A stretch of 64,000 nucleotides of DNA from Paenibacillus sp. LHD-117 (GCF_030929555.1 NZ_JAVFVT010000001.1:186001-250000); one strand, 5' to 3'. Positions 7,526-17,167 are shown, counted from the first letter of the stretch. Made by a program: numbers and translations. The notes: generated by a model not told the origin, from the letters alone.

Positions 7526-9295
7526 TTATTTGGTGGAAATGGCAATCGTTTTGGCTGACTTGTTCCAACTAATCTCAATATCAAGAGCTATTTCTATGAA
7601 GTCCAAAGGAACCATTGTCTTTCCGTTGATCAACATGCCGGGCTGCGACAATTCAACAGCATTGCCATTTACATATGCAACAGGTTGGTTAAGGCGCAGT
7701 TCAATGTTTTTCTCACCTTTGTTGACAAAGACCGTTTTCGTAGATCCTTCCCATGTAACATCGGCATCTACGCTTTCAAAGATGTCTCTTAGAGGAACCA
7801 GAACAGATCCATCGACAGTAACCGGAGGTTGGGAAAAATGTTGTTCTTCTCCATTCAATTTCACGGTAATTGCAGCAGCTGATTGATCCACATTATGTTG
7901 CCCCCGTAAGTCGTTTAAGGAATAAGGTTGAGGCTGAAATGCGACGCGAGTCAGGAAGTCCTTCAGCAGGATACGCCAGACGTACCACTCATGGCCGCCG
8001 TTAATGAAGACAGGTGTTACAGGAATACCTGCATTGATTAGACTGCTAACTTGTCTAGCCGGTCCGAAATGGTTAGTTCGGAAGCCGACGGCATGAATGG
8101 GATCTTGCCAACCCGATCCGACAAAAATGCCTTTACCCGCCAGGCTGGCAGTATGCTCCTTGCTTAGAACCTCGTACTCCGGAGGCAGGCCGCCGCTCAT
8201 CATTCCAAAATACCCAAATTCCTCCGGGTATTTGAGCATCAACGAGTTGGTGATGATGCCCCCCATCGATAGACCCGAAAAGGCTCGGTCTTTGGGCTTC
8301 GTTGAGACATTGTAGTTCTCTTCGATGAATGGAATGATATTGTCGATGAGATCTCGGTCATAGGCCTCATAGAACGTCGAGCTAGGATATCCGCTAGCAT
8401 TTGGCATCACAACGAGCATGGGTTCGATCTCACCGATGGCAATGAGGTTATCCATAATGTTGCCAAGAGCGCCTTGGGTTGTCCAATCGGTCTCATTGCC
8501 CCCGCCACCGTGACTTAAATAAAGAGTGGGGTATGGCTCTGGACGGACAGGATCATAATTTGGCGGCGTATAAGGCACGAAATAATTTTTGTTGGCTGGT
8601 GCTTCATGCCCTGGAGAGCTATAGGTGTGATGGGAGAGAGTGCCTTGTTGTTCCGCGGGGCCCTGCCACCAATAATCAACCGTATTAAAGTTCGGGTCTG
8701 ACGGGACGAAGACTTGACTGCTCGTTTGAATAGAGCCGAGCGGGGAACCGTTTTGATCACTCCAAGGAGCTTTCCTCGGATCGGAAATCGGAGTGCAGCC
8801 CGATTGGTCCGCTGTGGCACAGTCGACAAAGAAGCTGTACGTGAATGTACCCGAAGGCAGCGGCGTAGTGTAGGTCCATACCCCTTCATTGTCTTGCGTC
8901 ATGTCGGTGACCGGCCAGTTTGCTGCCGTTGCGTTCGGATAAGCGATGGGAATATCTCCAGGCTTCCAATCATCGGGCAGCAGGCCTTGTGTCTCGACAA
9001 CAGGCGCCTCGGGGGTCCCGGCGATCTGGGTGAGGGCCCCCGGTCTTGCGAAAAACCATTCCCCTTTAATTTGTACCCGCTCAGCATCAGGGTTCCAGTA
9101 ACGGAACGTAACTGTATAGCCGGTAGGCGCTTTCCCCGTATGCGTGACGATCGGGGAAAGTCCTTCGCCCTCCACTGAAACGCTGTTAACAGGAATGCCG
9201 GTTGCTGCTTGCGCGACCGTTCCAAACGGAGACATAACAACTGTAACCGTTAGAATCAAAGCCGTATACAAGCGTAGAACTCCACGGAAAATCAT
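7526..9295 (-). CDS. secreted CE1-like (esterase D/feruloyl-esterase type) esterase with C-terminal Cu-amine-oxidase-N-like domain
   Basis: A signal peptide (cleavage near VAQAA) is followed by an E-set/CBM48-like sandwich (about 50-165, FRYWNPDAERVQIKGEW). An alpha/beta-hydrolase domain follows (about 210-475) with YLSHGGGG, the nucleophile elbow GLSMGG (Ser343), GSGWQDP and NGGHEWYVWR (likely His). The C terminus (about 485-589) has two copper-amine-oxidase-N-like repeats with VLVPLRDIFE and MVPLDFIEIA, a wall-association module common in Paenibacillus. The protein is 589 residues. The ATG at 9295 is chosen because AAGGAG abuts the ATG at 9304 but lies 9 bases before 9295. The function is likely deacylation of plant polysaccharides; the exact ester is unknown. 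Confidence 0.82.
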   Translation of the reverse strand: MIFRGVLRLYTALILTVTVVMSPFGTVAQAATGIPVNSVSVEGEGLSPIVTHTGKAPTGYTVTFRYWNPDAERVQIKGEWFFARPGALTQIAGTPEAPVVETQGLLPDDWKPGDIPIAYPNATAANWPVTDMTQDNEGVWTYTTPLPSGTFTYSFFVDCATADQSGCTPISDPRKAPWSDQNGSPLGSIQTSSQVFVPSDPNFNTVDYWWQGPAEQQGTLSHHTYSSPGHEAPANKNYFVPYTPPNYDPVRPEPYPTLYLSHGGGGNETDWTTQGALGNIMDNLIAIGEIEPMLVVMPNASGYPSSTFYEAYDRDLIDNIIPFIEENYNVSTKPKDRAFSGLSMGGIITNSLMLKYPEEFGYFGMMSGGLPPEYEVLSKEHTASLAGKGIFVGSGWQDPIHAVGFRTNHFGPARQVSSLINAGIPVTPVFINGGHEWYVWRILLKDFLTRVAFQPQPYSLNDLRGQHNVDQSAAAITVKLNGEEQHFSQPPVTVDGSVLVPLRDIFESVDADVTWEGSTKTVFVNKGEKNIELRLNQPVAYVNGNAVELSQPGMLINGKTMVPLDFIEIALDIEISWNKSAKTIAISTK

Positions 9296-9304
9296 TTTTT
9301 TCAT

Positions 9305-9676
9305 CTCCTTAATGTGTCCAATATTGAGAACGCTTTCATTATTTCATGTTATCCGATAACTCACAATTATGGGTTTATGAATTATTTTCTCATGTGATGT
9401 ATTTATTTGTTGTTATTCACGTGGAATCGTCACTATACATTCCGCCCAACCATAAAGCAATCTTCTAGTTAAGAGGAAGCGGAAATTTACATGCAATTTT
9501 AAAAAAAACCATAAATGGGAAATAGAATCGAGTCAGGAAAGTATGCAATAGTTTTGTGTAAGGGCTTTCAAATGTTGGGAGGTGTACACAAGCCATCATA
9601 TTATCGAAGCCCAAGTCGACATCTCGTGCTTGAAGGAGAATTTGCAAGCCAAATTAATAAAAGGAGCGATCGAACA
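9305..9676. other. intergenic region between divergent exported-enzyme genes
   Basis: This 370-base AT-rich stretch carries the ribosome site of the esterase at its left edge (AAGGAG, minus strand) and that of the ceramidase-like gene at its right edge (AAGGAG at 9661). It should hold both promoters. The only distinct signal I see is the operator-like site at 9557-9570. An open frame leading into the right gene from 9515 has no ribosome site and is taken as leader. Confidence 0.5.
9557..9570 (+). promoter_or_regulatory. cre-like operator, variant with GG centre
   Basis: TGTAAGGGCTTTCA matches the CcpA consensus TGWAARCGNTWNCA at 13 of 14 positions; the central C is G. It lies 107 bases before the ceramidase-like gene. 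The same core recurs at 11223-11238. Confidence 0.45.
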
Positions 9677-11107
9677 ATGAAGTTGAAAAGATTCAAGGTT
9701 GTAGTCACTCTAATGATGATGTGCTTGTTACTATCAAACACGATGGGGGCTTATGCAAAAGATGATCCCCCTAAAAAAGTGCTGCTTGTTGGCGCAGGTC
9801 TGCGTGATATTACTCCAACTGTGGAAAATGGAATCCTCCCTCTAACGCGTACCAGTGCAGGTAATGTGACATCGACTCTAGGCGGTAACCTGGATCCGCT
9901 TCATGTCCGCGTGATAGCTTTATCCGATGGAACGAACAAGTCGCTTTTCGTAAGCTTTGATTTAAGCAACGTTCCCGGCGCCACAGTGTTTCTTCCTGCG
10001 CTGGCCAAGCATGCAGGGTTGCCGAAGGAAGCAATTTTCTTCACTGCTTCGCATGCGCACGCAACCGTTAATGTCCCCGCCGAAATCGACACATCCACCG
10101 ACTATGGTAAAAGAATGAAGCGTTTTTCAGATAAAATAATGGGACAAATGCTCGCGGCCGCTGACGAAGCGCTGGCCAATATGCAGCCCGCTACCGTTGG
10201 CATTGGTTATTCCGAAAGCTATGTCAATGTAAACCGCAATAACCCTTATGAAGAAGTCACCAAGGATGGCGACATCATCAAACATAACTATCTTGGTTAC
10301 AACGGCTCGGGAATATCCGAAAAAACCGTTTCTGCAGTACGGTTCGATAGTCTGAAAGGAGAACCTATCGCGTTTATTATTAACTACCCTGTGCATGCGG
10401 TCGTTATGCATAACAATACCATTGCCGATGGGAACATCGCGATTAGCGCTGATTTGCCAGGTTTTGTATCTACTAATCTCGAGAAGAAATTTGACGGTGC
10501 AGTTGCGGTGTGGACCAGCGGAGCAGCAGGCGATCAGAATCCAATCCTTATGACAGAGATGTATTATCCTAACGCAGAAACTGGCGGATTCGAGCTGAAG
10601 AACACAGGGTGGGCGGATCTTCTTACGTATCTCGGAAGCATCCATTACAGGGATGTTATGAATGCCGTTAATGCGATTACGGATGTTACTTCTAATGTTT
10701 CAATCAAATATGCATATGGAACAACAACCGTTCCAGGACGTTCTGTTACTGTAGAAACAACAGACGGAGACAGCATCGGCAAGCTTGACAAATACAGTTA
10801 TAGCGAAGGTAAAAGCTTTAAGTTAGGTATTCAAGTGCTGCGAATAGGCGACATCGCGTATGCCGGTTTCCCTGGAGAGTTGTTCAATGCACATGGATTG
10901 TATATCAAGGAGAACTCTACAATCAAAGACATGATTGTCGTCAATAAGGTCGCACAATCCGATGGGGTTGACTACCGATATATCCCAGATGATTATTCAC
11001 TCGAACATGGTGGCTTCCGTGCATTGGCAGCGGGCTTTAAACCGGGCTATGTCTCGCCATCTCTCTCTATTTTAACGAACAAACTAATTGACAAAACAAA
11101 TAAATAG
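9677..11107 (+). CDS. secreted neutral/alkaline ceramidase-like hydrolase
   Basis: This 476-residue protein starts at ATG 9677 behind AAGGAG (10-base spacing), followed by a signal peptide (MKLKRFKVVVTLMMMCLLLS..., cleavage near AYAKD). The mature protein begins VGAGLRDITP, typical of the neutral ceramidase N-terminal domain. Other family features are FVSFDLSNVPG, FFTASHAHAT (metal-ligand His-X-His region), INYPVHAVVMH, ISADLPGFVS and GAAGDQNP. Neutral ceramidases hydrolyse N-acyl-sphingosine, but bacterial members of this family act on varied amides or remain untested. It is shorter than the classical enzymes (over 600 residues) and lacks their C-terminal domain, so the substrate is open. 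Confidence 0.75.
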   Translation: MKLKRFKVVVTLMMMCLLLSNTMGAYAKDDPPKKVLLVGAGLRDITPTVENGILPLTRTSAGNVTSTLGGNLDPLHVRVIALSDGTNKSLFVSFDLSNVPGATVFLPALAKHAGLPKEAIFFTASHAHATVNVPAEIDTSTDYGKRMKRFSDKIMGQMLAAADEALANMQPATVGIGYSESYVNVNRNNPYEEVTKDGDIIKHNYLGYNGSGISEKTVSAVRFDSLKGEPIAFIINYPVHAVVMHNNTIADGNIAISADLPGFVSTNLEKKFDGAVAVWTSGAAGDQNPILMTEMYYPNAETGGFELKNTGWADLLTYLGSIHYRDVMNAVNAITDVTSNVSIKYAYGTTTVPGRSVTVETTDGDSIGKLDKYSYSEGKSFKLGIQVLRIGDIAYAGFPGELFNAHGLYIKENSTIKDMIVVNKVAQSDGVDYRYIPDDYSLEHGGFRALAAGFKPGYVSPSLSILTNKLIDKTNK

Positions 11108-11222
11108 CATTGATGTCGATACTTGAAAGTTGATGTCATGTTAAACCAAAAAGTACAGAATTAAATAATAAATTCCTATCAATTGAAATTTTAGCGCGTG
11201 CCTTAATGTATATGATTAATAA

Positions 11223-11238
11223 TTGTAAGGGCTTACAA
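11223..11238 (+). promoter_or_regulatory. cre-like palindromic operator before the carboxylesterase gene
   Basis: TTGTAAGGGCTTACAA has perfect 7-bp arms around GG. If TATGAT at 11211 is the -10 box, the site covers the transcription start, a good position for a repressor. Apart from the central GG it fits a CcpA cre. Confidence 0.5.
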
Positions 11239-11259
11239 AATTGAATGGAGGTTATCGAA

Positions 11260-12915
11260 ATGAAAAAGCAGAACGTTTTTTTACTAATCGGCCTAGCTTT
11301 ACTACTGTCTTTTGGCGGCGTGATCGGTTCATTCGGCAACATTGTCCAGGCTGCCCAGACAGGCAACGGTCAAGGATCAAGCGACAAAGCGGAGATCAAA
11401 AACGGGATGTTCTCTACAAACAAGGAGCCAATGGTGGAAGTGAACTCCGGTAAACTAGTTGGTTACGTGAAAGACGGTACGTATACCTTCCTCGGCATTC
11501 CATATGCACAAGCCAAGCGTTTTGAGCTGCCTGAACCGGTTAACCCTTGGAATGGCAATTATTACGCCAATAGGTATAGAGAGAGTTGTCCGATTGCCCC
11601 GATGACCGCTGTTCCAGGAGACGATTTCATTAACCCTCACCGTTATCTTCCCGAGAGCGAAACTTGTCAATTTATTAACATATGGACGCAAAGTACAAAA
11701 AGTGACGCCAAGAAACCGGTAATGGTTTGGATTCATGGCGGAGGTCACTCCAACGGTTCCTCCATTGAACAGGTCTCTTATGATGGCGCAAACCTAAGCG
11801 AGAGCGGTGACGTAGTTGTTGTCAGTTTGAACCACCGTTTAAATGTGCTCGGCTACTTGAACCTTGCTGCCTATGGTGATGAGTATAAATATTCAGGTAA
11901 CCTGGGTACAGCTGACTTAGTCGCCTCCCTACAATGGGTTAAACAAAATATAGCGAAGTTTGGCGGCGATCCGAATAATGTTACAATCTTCGGTCAATCC
12001 GGCGGGGGAACGAAAGTGGCTACACTTATGTCTGTTCCTGCGGCAAAAGGTCTTTTCCATAAAGCGATTATTCAAAGCTCCGGGGTTGCTGCTCCTCCGG
12101 ATGTCAGCCGTGAAGTTGCTGCAGTAACGCTGCAAAACCTTGGATTAACAGCCAATCAGCTAGATCAATTGAAGACGATCAATTATGAACAGTTACTTAC
12201 GGCAGCAAACAAAGCTATTCAACAAGTGAACAAGGCACGCGGCGTTAACTATAACTGGGGACCCGTCGTGGATGGCGACTACTTCCCGGCTTGGCCTCTG
12301 GACGGAAAATTCCCAGAGCAGTCTAAAAATATACCGCTCATGATCGGCTCGGTTTTTGGCGAACAAGAAAGTAACGGATTTGCGGCAGCCAATGGCCTCG
12401 AGTTTAATAAAAATGAGTGGACCACGGAATATACGATGCAAAAGCTTACGCAAAAATTCGGCACTAAGACACAAGCTCTTGTAGATGCGTTCAAGAAAAC
12501 GTATCCGAACAAGAAACTTGCCGACCTTTATTTTATGAATACCGGACGTTCCAGAATGCCCGAAATCCCATTAAATAAAGCCGATCAGAAAGGCGCACCG
12601 GTATACAACTACATGTTAAATTATGAGTTTCCCGTGTTAGGCGGCTTAACTGCATGGCATTGTGCCGAGATTCCGTTAGTCTTTAACAATCTTTCTCTTG
12701 TTGAACCGCTGTCCGGAGGTGATCCGGCTGCCTATAAGCTGCAAAAAATGATGAGCAAAGCATGGGTTAATTTTGCTTACAAAGGAAATCCAAATCACAG
12801 CGATATGCCAAACTGGCCCGCTATGACCCGGAAGAACGGCGCAACGATGATATTTGATGCTAAAAGCTACGTAGGCTATTACCACGATCGCGAGCTGCTG
12901 AACGCTTTGAAATAA
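11260..12915 (+). CDS. secreted type-B carboxylesterase (p-nitrobenzyl-esterase family)
   Basis: This 551-residue alpha/beta-hydrolase starts at ATG 11260, 8 bases after GGAGG; the ATG at 11245 overlaps that ribosome site. It has a signal peptide (LLIGLALLLSFGGVIG..., cleavage near VQAAQ). Family marks are GKLVGYVKDGTYTFLGIPYA, the oxyanion-hole motif WIHGGGH, NHRLNVLGYLNL, the nucleophile elbow FGQSGGG, an acidic residue in IGSVFGEQES, and the His in TAWHCAEIPLVF. The elbow is GQSGGG rather than the more usual GESAGG. Most bacterial members lack a signal peptide, so export is notable. It lies alone behind its own operator-like site. Confidence 0.85.
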   Translation: MKKQNVFLLIGLALLLSFGGVIGSFGNIVQAAQTGNGQGSSDKAEIKNGMFSTNKEPMVEVNSGKLVGYVKDGTYTFLGIPYAQAKRFELPEPVNPWNGNYYANRYRESCPIAPMTAVPGDDFINPHRYLPESETCQFINIWTQSTKSDAKKPVMVWIHGGGHSNGSSIEQVSYDGANLSESGDVVVVSLNHRLNVLGYLNLAAYGDEYKYSGNLGTADLVASLQWVKQNIAKFGGDPNNVTIFGQSGGGTKVATLMSVPAAKGLFHKAIIQSSGVAAPPDVSREVAAVTLQNLGLTANQLDQLKTINYEQLLTAANKAIQQVNKARGVNYNWGPVVDGDYFPAWPLDGKFPEQSKNIPLMIGSVFGEQESNGFAAANGLEFNKNEWTTEYTMQKLTQKFGTKTQALVDAFKKTYPNKKLADLYFMNTGRSRMPEIPLNKADQKGAPVYNYMLNYEFPVLGGLTAWHCAEIPLVFNNLSLVEPLSGGDPAAYKLQKMMSKAWVNFAYKGNPNHSDMPNWPAMTRKNGATMIFDAKSYVGYYHDRELLNALK

Positions 12916-12921
12916 CATAAT

Positions 12922-12957
12922 GAAGGGCGTGCTTCTTTTGGAGCACGCCCTTCAATT
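12922..12957 (+). terminator. two-way terminator between convergent genes
   Basis: GAAGGGCGTGCT and AGCACGCCCTTC form a perfect 12-bp stem with an 8-nt loop. It separates the carboxylesterase gene from the minus-strand response regulator. Confidence 0.75.
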
Positions 12958-12963
12958 TAGTTA

Positions 12964-13758
12964 TTATTTTTTTTTTGATTTACGATACTGATCCGGAATC
13001 ATTCCCATGTGCTTCTTGAAAACTTTGGAGAAGTAACGCAGTTCTTTATATCCTATGATGACAGCGATATCCGAAATTTTATGGTTAGTGGTTTCGAGCA
13101 GTTCTGTCGCCTTGGTCATACGAATGCGTGTTAAATATTCAACAAAGGATTCCCCCGTATATTTCTTGAAGGAATGGCTTAAATAACTCATATTCATAAA
13201 AAATTTTTTGGATAGTTCTTGTAAAGTTATGTCCTCGAAATAGTGGGTTTGCACATACATTATGATGTCGTTCATGTTTGAGCGCGTTTGTTGTTTGCTG
13301 CTCTCTTGTATGTCGGAACTGAACTTTATCTCCGAGAACATTTGCGAGATGTATTGCGGCATCTCTTGAACAGTAGAATGCTCAGCGTCCAAATGAGTTT
13401 TTAAGCGATACATAACTTCGCTTAATTTTTGAGGAGCAATCGGCTTTAAAAGGTAATCAAAAGCGCTGTTTTTGATAGCGGCATGCGTGTAACTAAAAGA
13501 AGAATAGGCGCTGATCACGATGACCTTTGTTTTAATTTCAGCCGAATTTATTGAATCCAGTAGTTTAACGCCGTCCATATATGGCATTTTCATATCGGTA
13601 AGTAAGACATCCGGGTTATAAACTTTCAACAATTCGAGAGCTTCCAGACCGTTCTTCGCTTCATAAGAGATGTTAAAACCATGCTCCGACCAGTTTATTT
13701 TTTCTCGCAGCGCTTTTCTGATTAGAGGTTCGTCATCCGCGATCAGCACACTATACAT
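12964..13758 (-). CDS. YesN-type response regulator, receiver plus AraC DNA-binding domain
   Basis: This 264-residue protein has an N-terminal receiver (VLIADDEP acidic pocket, phospho-acceptor Asp55 in LLTDMKMP, Lys in YLLKPI) and a C-terminal AraC/XylS double helix-turn-helix (about 165-262, ending YFSKVFKKHMGMIPDQYRKS). It lacks the long central region of its larger relatives in this window. ATG 13758 is chosen because GAGGTG lies 5 bases upstream; an in-frame GTG at 13764 overlaps that site. It begins 9 bases after the kinase gene stop, so the two form one operon. Its likely target is the divergent binding-protein gene at 15808. Confidence 0.88.
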   Translation of the reverse strand: MYSVLIADDEPLIRKALREKINWSEHGFNISYEAKNGLEALELLKVYNPDVLLTDMKMPYMDGVKLLDSINSAEIKTKVIVISAYSSFSYTHAAIKNSAFDYLLKPIAPQKLSEVMYRLKTHLDAEHSTVQEMPQYISQMFSEIKFSSDIQESSKQQTRSNMNDIIMYVQTHYFEDITLQELSKKFFMNMSYLSHSFKKYTGESFVEYLTRIRMTKATELLETTNHKISDIAVIIGYKELRYFSKVFKKHMGMIPDQYRKSKKK

Positions 13759-13767
13759 AGGCACACC

Positions 13768-15576
13768 TCAAATGAATTTTATTGGAAGAGATAAGCTAAT
13801 GTTTGTTCCGTTATTTACTTCACTCTCGATCGTTTTAATGCCGTACTCATCTCCATATAACAGAACACAGCGCGAATGGATATTACTTAGTCCAATGCTG
13901 GATTTTTCGATTTTCTCTTGATTTGTTCCCGTGATAAAGGTGCTATTCGTATTCGCAATATTAGCGATAAGCTGATAGACCCGATCTTTATGCAATCCAC
14001 ATCCATTATCCGCGATGGAAATACGAATATCTTCACCCGTTCGTATAATTTCGATTCGGATGATTGGTTTTGTGGAAATTTCAGCGCCATAAAAAGCATG
14101 ATGAACGCAGTTTTCTACTATTGGTTGGAGCATAAATTTAGGCATAATACAGCTTTTGATCTCTTCTTCTATGTTCAGCTGAAGCTCAATAGGTTGATCC
14201 AACCTTAAGTTTTGGATGGACAGATAGTCTCTTACATGCTCAATTTCATATTCCAAGTGAACGGAATAATTGGAAACATCTACATTATAGCGAAACATGT
14301 TCGATAAAGATCGGCAAGTCTGGGCGATCTCTTGGGGAGCCTTAGCAATTTCGGCCATAGCTATAATGTTTTCAAGAGTGTTGTAAAGGAAATGTGGATT
14401 TATCTGAGCCTGTAAAGCTTTGAATTCGGCTTCCTTTTTTATGATGTTGATTTGAATTTCGTTTTTTAGCAAGTCTCGAATTTTTTGCAGCATGGCATTA
14501 AATCCAAAAATAAGTGAATTGATCTCTCTTGTCATGCCTCTATTATCTATCGAAACGCTAAAATCGCCCATTCCAACTCTTTTCATTAACACGTTTAAGG
14601 TAAGTATTGGACGGATAATCATTTTGGAGAAAATATAAGACAAAAGTATAGCGCAGACCAATGAAGTAAGAGTAACTATAATGAATAAATTTCTTGCCCA
14701 ATCGGCGTTTTTGACAACAGAATTATGCGGTGCAATGGACAAGACCTGCCAGCCAGTTACATTGGAGATGGATGAGGAGATAAGGTAAGTTTGTTCATGA
14801 AAATCAACAGTATAACTATCTTTTGCTCCTCCTGATTGTAAAGCTATGTTGTTTAGCAGTCCAGTCGTCAGATTAGGATTCGTCGAAAGTACGGGCTTTT
14901 TATTCCCATCCAATACAAGAATCGTATTGTTCGTTTCTACGCGATTTTTAAAGAAGCTGTTTGTGATCATGGACGGTTCAATGTCGACAATAAGCAATCC
15001 AATGGATTCGCGGCTAGTTGGATTTGTGACTTTGCGCACAAGGGAAATAACGGGAACACCGTCCATTAATTGCTTTGGCGCATGTAATCCAAGAAATTGA
15101 TATTCTATTCCATCAGGCCATACGGATTTGAGCCAAGGACCATCAGGAAGAACTTCATCTGCATTTAGAGCGCCAGTGTTGTAATTGTAGCTATAGACCA
15201 GTCCATAGTTTGAGTATAGATAGATGCCTCGCGTTGGGATTGTAGGTAGCAATTGACGCAGACTATTGTTTAGATCCAACTCATTCTTGATGTACAGATA
15301 ATCGTTGTAATCCGGGACGCTCTCCAGTACCTCAATGAATAGCTTATTCGTATACAAATTAAGGGAATATCCTACCATTTCAGTTAATATATTATCCAGT
15401 TCCGTTTGAAATTCATGAGCAAATTGATTATTCATTTTCACCAGGTCTGCCCGGTAATTTTCATTGATGCGATTCTGAATGAGAAATTGCGTCAATAAGA
15501 GCGGGATTACAATGATCAATATAGCTCCAAAAATAAGCTTGTCGTACTGTAACGTTTGGAACGCTTTCTTGAACAT
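13768..15576 (-). CDS. YesM-type sensor histidine kinase
   Basis: This 602-residue membrane kinase has a first membrane segment (about 13-33), a large extracytoplasmic sensor region of Cache type (about 34-285), a second membrane segment (about 290-315) and HAMP (about 316-368). The PF06580-type kinase core has LQAQINPHFLYN with the phospho-accepting His near residue 395, then an HATPase with a PIVENCVHHAF N box and DNGCGL. The start follows TGAGGA on the minus strand. It forms an operon with the response regulator just downstream and is divergent from the binding-protein gene at 15808. The ligand is presumably a sugar bound directly or through a binding protein. Confidence 0.9.
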   Translation of the reverse strand: MFKKAFQTLQYDKLIFGAILIIVIPLLLTQFLIQNRINENYRADLVKMNNQFAHEFQTELDNILTEMVGYSLNLYTNKLFIEVLESVPDYNDYLYIKNELDLNNSLRQLLPTIPTRGIYLYSNYGLVYSYNYNTGALNADEVLPDGPWLKSVWPDGIEYQFLGLHAPKQLMDGVPVISLVRKVTNPTSRESIGLLIVDIEPSMITNSFFKNRVETNNTILVLDGNKKPVLSTNPNLTTGLLNNIALQSGGAKDSYTVDFHEQTYLISSSISNVTGWQVLSIAPHNSVVKNADWARNLFIIVTLTSLVCAILLSYIFSKMIIRPILTLNVLMKRVGMGDFSVSIDNRGMTREINSLIFGFNAMLQKIRDLLKNEIQINIIKKEAEFKALQAQINPHFLYNTLENIIAMAEIAKAPQEIAQTCRSLSNMFRYNVDVSNYSVHLEYEIEHVRDYLSIQNLRLDQPIELQLNIEEEIKSCIMPKFMLQPIVENCVHHAFYGAEISTKPIIRIEIIRTGEDIRISIADNGCGLHKDRVYQLIANIANTNSTFITGTNQEKIEKSSIGLSNIHSRCVLLYGDEYGIKTIESEVNNGTNISLSLPIKFI

Positions 15577-15730
15577 TTTCAGTCCTCACTCTCGATTCAT
15601 GTCGTGAATTCTCTAAGCAGCACTTAATTTTGCTTTCAATTTATCATTGCAGAAAAGTTAGTGTCAATACAAGGGGATTTCATGCAACCTAAAAATAATG
15701 CACATAACTCACAAAATATAGCACATAGAA

Positions 15731-15744
15731 TTAAAGCGTTTTCA
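15731..15744 (+). promoter_or_regulatory. candidate cre site upstream of the binding-protein gene
   Basis: TTAAAGCGTTTTCA matches TGWAARCGNTWNCA at 13 of 14 positions. It lies 64 bases before the ATG of the solute-binding protein, in the 231-base divergent promoter region. Catabolite repression by CcpA is inferred. Confidence 0.45.
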
Positions 15745-15807
15745 CCGTTAAAATAAACTAATAACAGCGGGCTGTGTAAATAGATTACAGAAAAAGGAGG
15801 TTAACAA

Positions 15808-17136
15808 ATGCAAAAGCACGCGAAAATATTCATTGCGATGTTGTTGGGATTGATATTACTTTTTGCTTTGTCGATCACTGGCTGCTCCTCAAGCTCTGGA
15901 AACATTACCGGTTCGTCTGAAAGGAACGACAATGTTCCCAAGCAGATTACCTTGAAATTACTGAATATTTGGCCGGAACACCATGCAACGCTGGATAAAA
16001 CCCTTGCCATACACAAAGAGAAGTATCCTCATGTGAACATCGAAGTAACAACAATATCTTATGATCAAGCGACGCCTACCTTGCAGCTATCAATGGCATC
16101 CGGTGATGTATATGATGTTTCCTTTATGTGGCCACATCAGATTTATAAGATGGTTGCGGTAGGCGAAACCTTGAATCTTGATCCTTATTTCGAAGCAGAT
16201 CCAGCATGGAAAGACAGCTTTATAAGTCAAAGCGTCTATGAAGCTGCGAAGAGGGATGGCCATGTGTATGGCATTCCGTTCAAAGGAAGTACGAGCAGCA
16301 TTGTTGCATACAACAAAACCTTATTTGAAGCTAACGGCTGGAAGGTACCGGCATCACTAGAAGAAATGGAAAGTCTCATGTCTGAAATTGAAGCAAGCGG
16401 CATAGTGCCGCTGACTCTATTCGGCAAACCAAACGGGGGTTTGATTAAGAGCTTGTTCGAGCACTTTACCGTTAACGAATTAATCCAACAAGGACGCGCT
16501 CTAGACACAGATGTGCTCAATCGTCGCGTAACCGACATGCCATATGAAGCGGCAGGCGCCCAAATCCGCGACTGGTATAATTCAGGCTTTATAAGTGCCA
16601 ATCCATTTGCTTTGTCTAGAGAAGAATCACGGGCTGCCTTCTTCGCGAAAAAATCGGCTATGCAGATGATGAATAATAATGAGTTAGCCGCTATGAAAGA
16701 GATGTCTGCAAAAAGCGATTTCGAGCTTGGTTTCTTTGCTTTTCCTAAACCGGTAGCTTCGAAAGACGTGTATATTTCTGGCGGTTTTGACGGATTTTTC
16801 GTAAGCGCCAGATCCAAACATCCTGATGAGGCGGTCGATGTGCTAAAAACATTGACCTCCCCTGAGGTTCAAAAATTGTGGTCGGAGGAAACTTCTGCTG
16901 CGGCTGTTGTGAAAGGAATCAAGTACGAGGATGAAGACTTGAAATCTATAGCTGTTTTGATGATATATGTGATGAAGTATGAGAAACGACCGGACTATGA
17001 TGCAGGTACTTTTACCAATGATATATTGGCTGCGGAGCTTTCGAAATATTTGCTTAGTGAAGATTACTCGCCTAAACAGTTTGGCGATTATCTAAATGCT
17101 GAACTAGAAAAATATCTTGAAAAAATGTCCGAATAA
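15808..17136 (+). CDS. extracellular sugar-binding lipoprotein (family 1), no adjacent permease
   Basis: This 442-residue family 1 solute-binding protein has a lipoprotein signal ending LSITGC (lipidation Cys26) and a ribosome site AAAGGAGG. Mature features are ASGDVYDVSFMWPHQ, the glycan-binding-cleft style YGIPFKGSTSSIVAYNKTLF and late GGFDGFFVSARSKHPDEAV. It would bind an oligosaccharide outside the membrane. Unlike the other binding proteins here it has no permease beside it. A YesN-type regulator follows 31 bases later, and a YesM/YesN operon is divergent. It could supply another importer or act as a sensory binding partner of a kinase; both are inference. Confidence 0.88.
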   Translation: MQKHAKIFIAMLLGLILLFALSITGCSSSSGNITGSSERNDNVPKQITLKLLNIWPEHHATLDKTLAIHKEKYPHVNIEVTTISYDQATPTLQLSMASGDVYDVSFMWPHQIYKMVAVGETLNLDPYFEADPAWKDSFISQSVYEAAKRDGHVYGIPFKGSTSSIVAYNKTLFEANGWKVPASLEEMESLMSEIEASGIVPLTLFGKPNGGLIKSLFEHFTVNELIQQGRALDTDVLNRRVTDMPYEAAGAQIRDWYNSGFISANPFALSREESRAAFFAKKSAMQMMNNNELAAMKEMSAKSDFELGFFAFPKPVASKDVYISGGFDGFFVSARSKHPDEAVDVLKTLTSPEVQKLWSEETSAAAVVKGIKYEDEDLKSIAVLMIYVMKYEKRPDYDAGTFTNDILAAELSKYLLSEDYSPKQFGDYLNAELEKYLEKMSE

Positions 17137-17167
17137 AAATTCGCCACGGTTGAGGGGGATTTAACAG

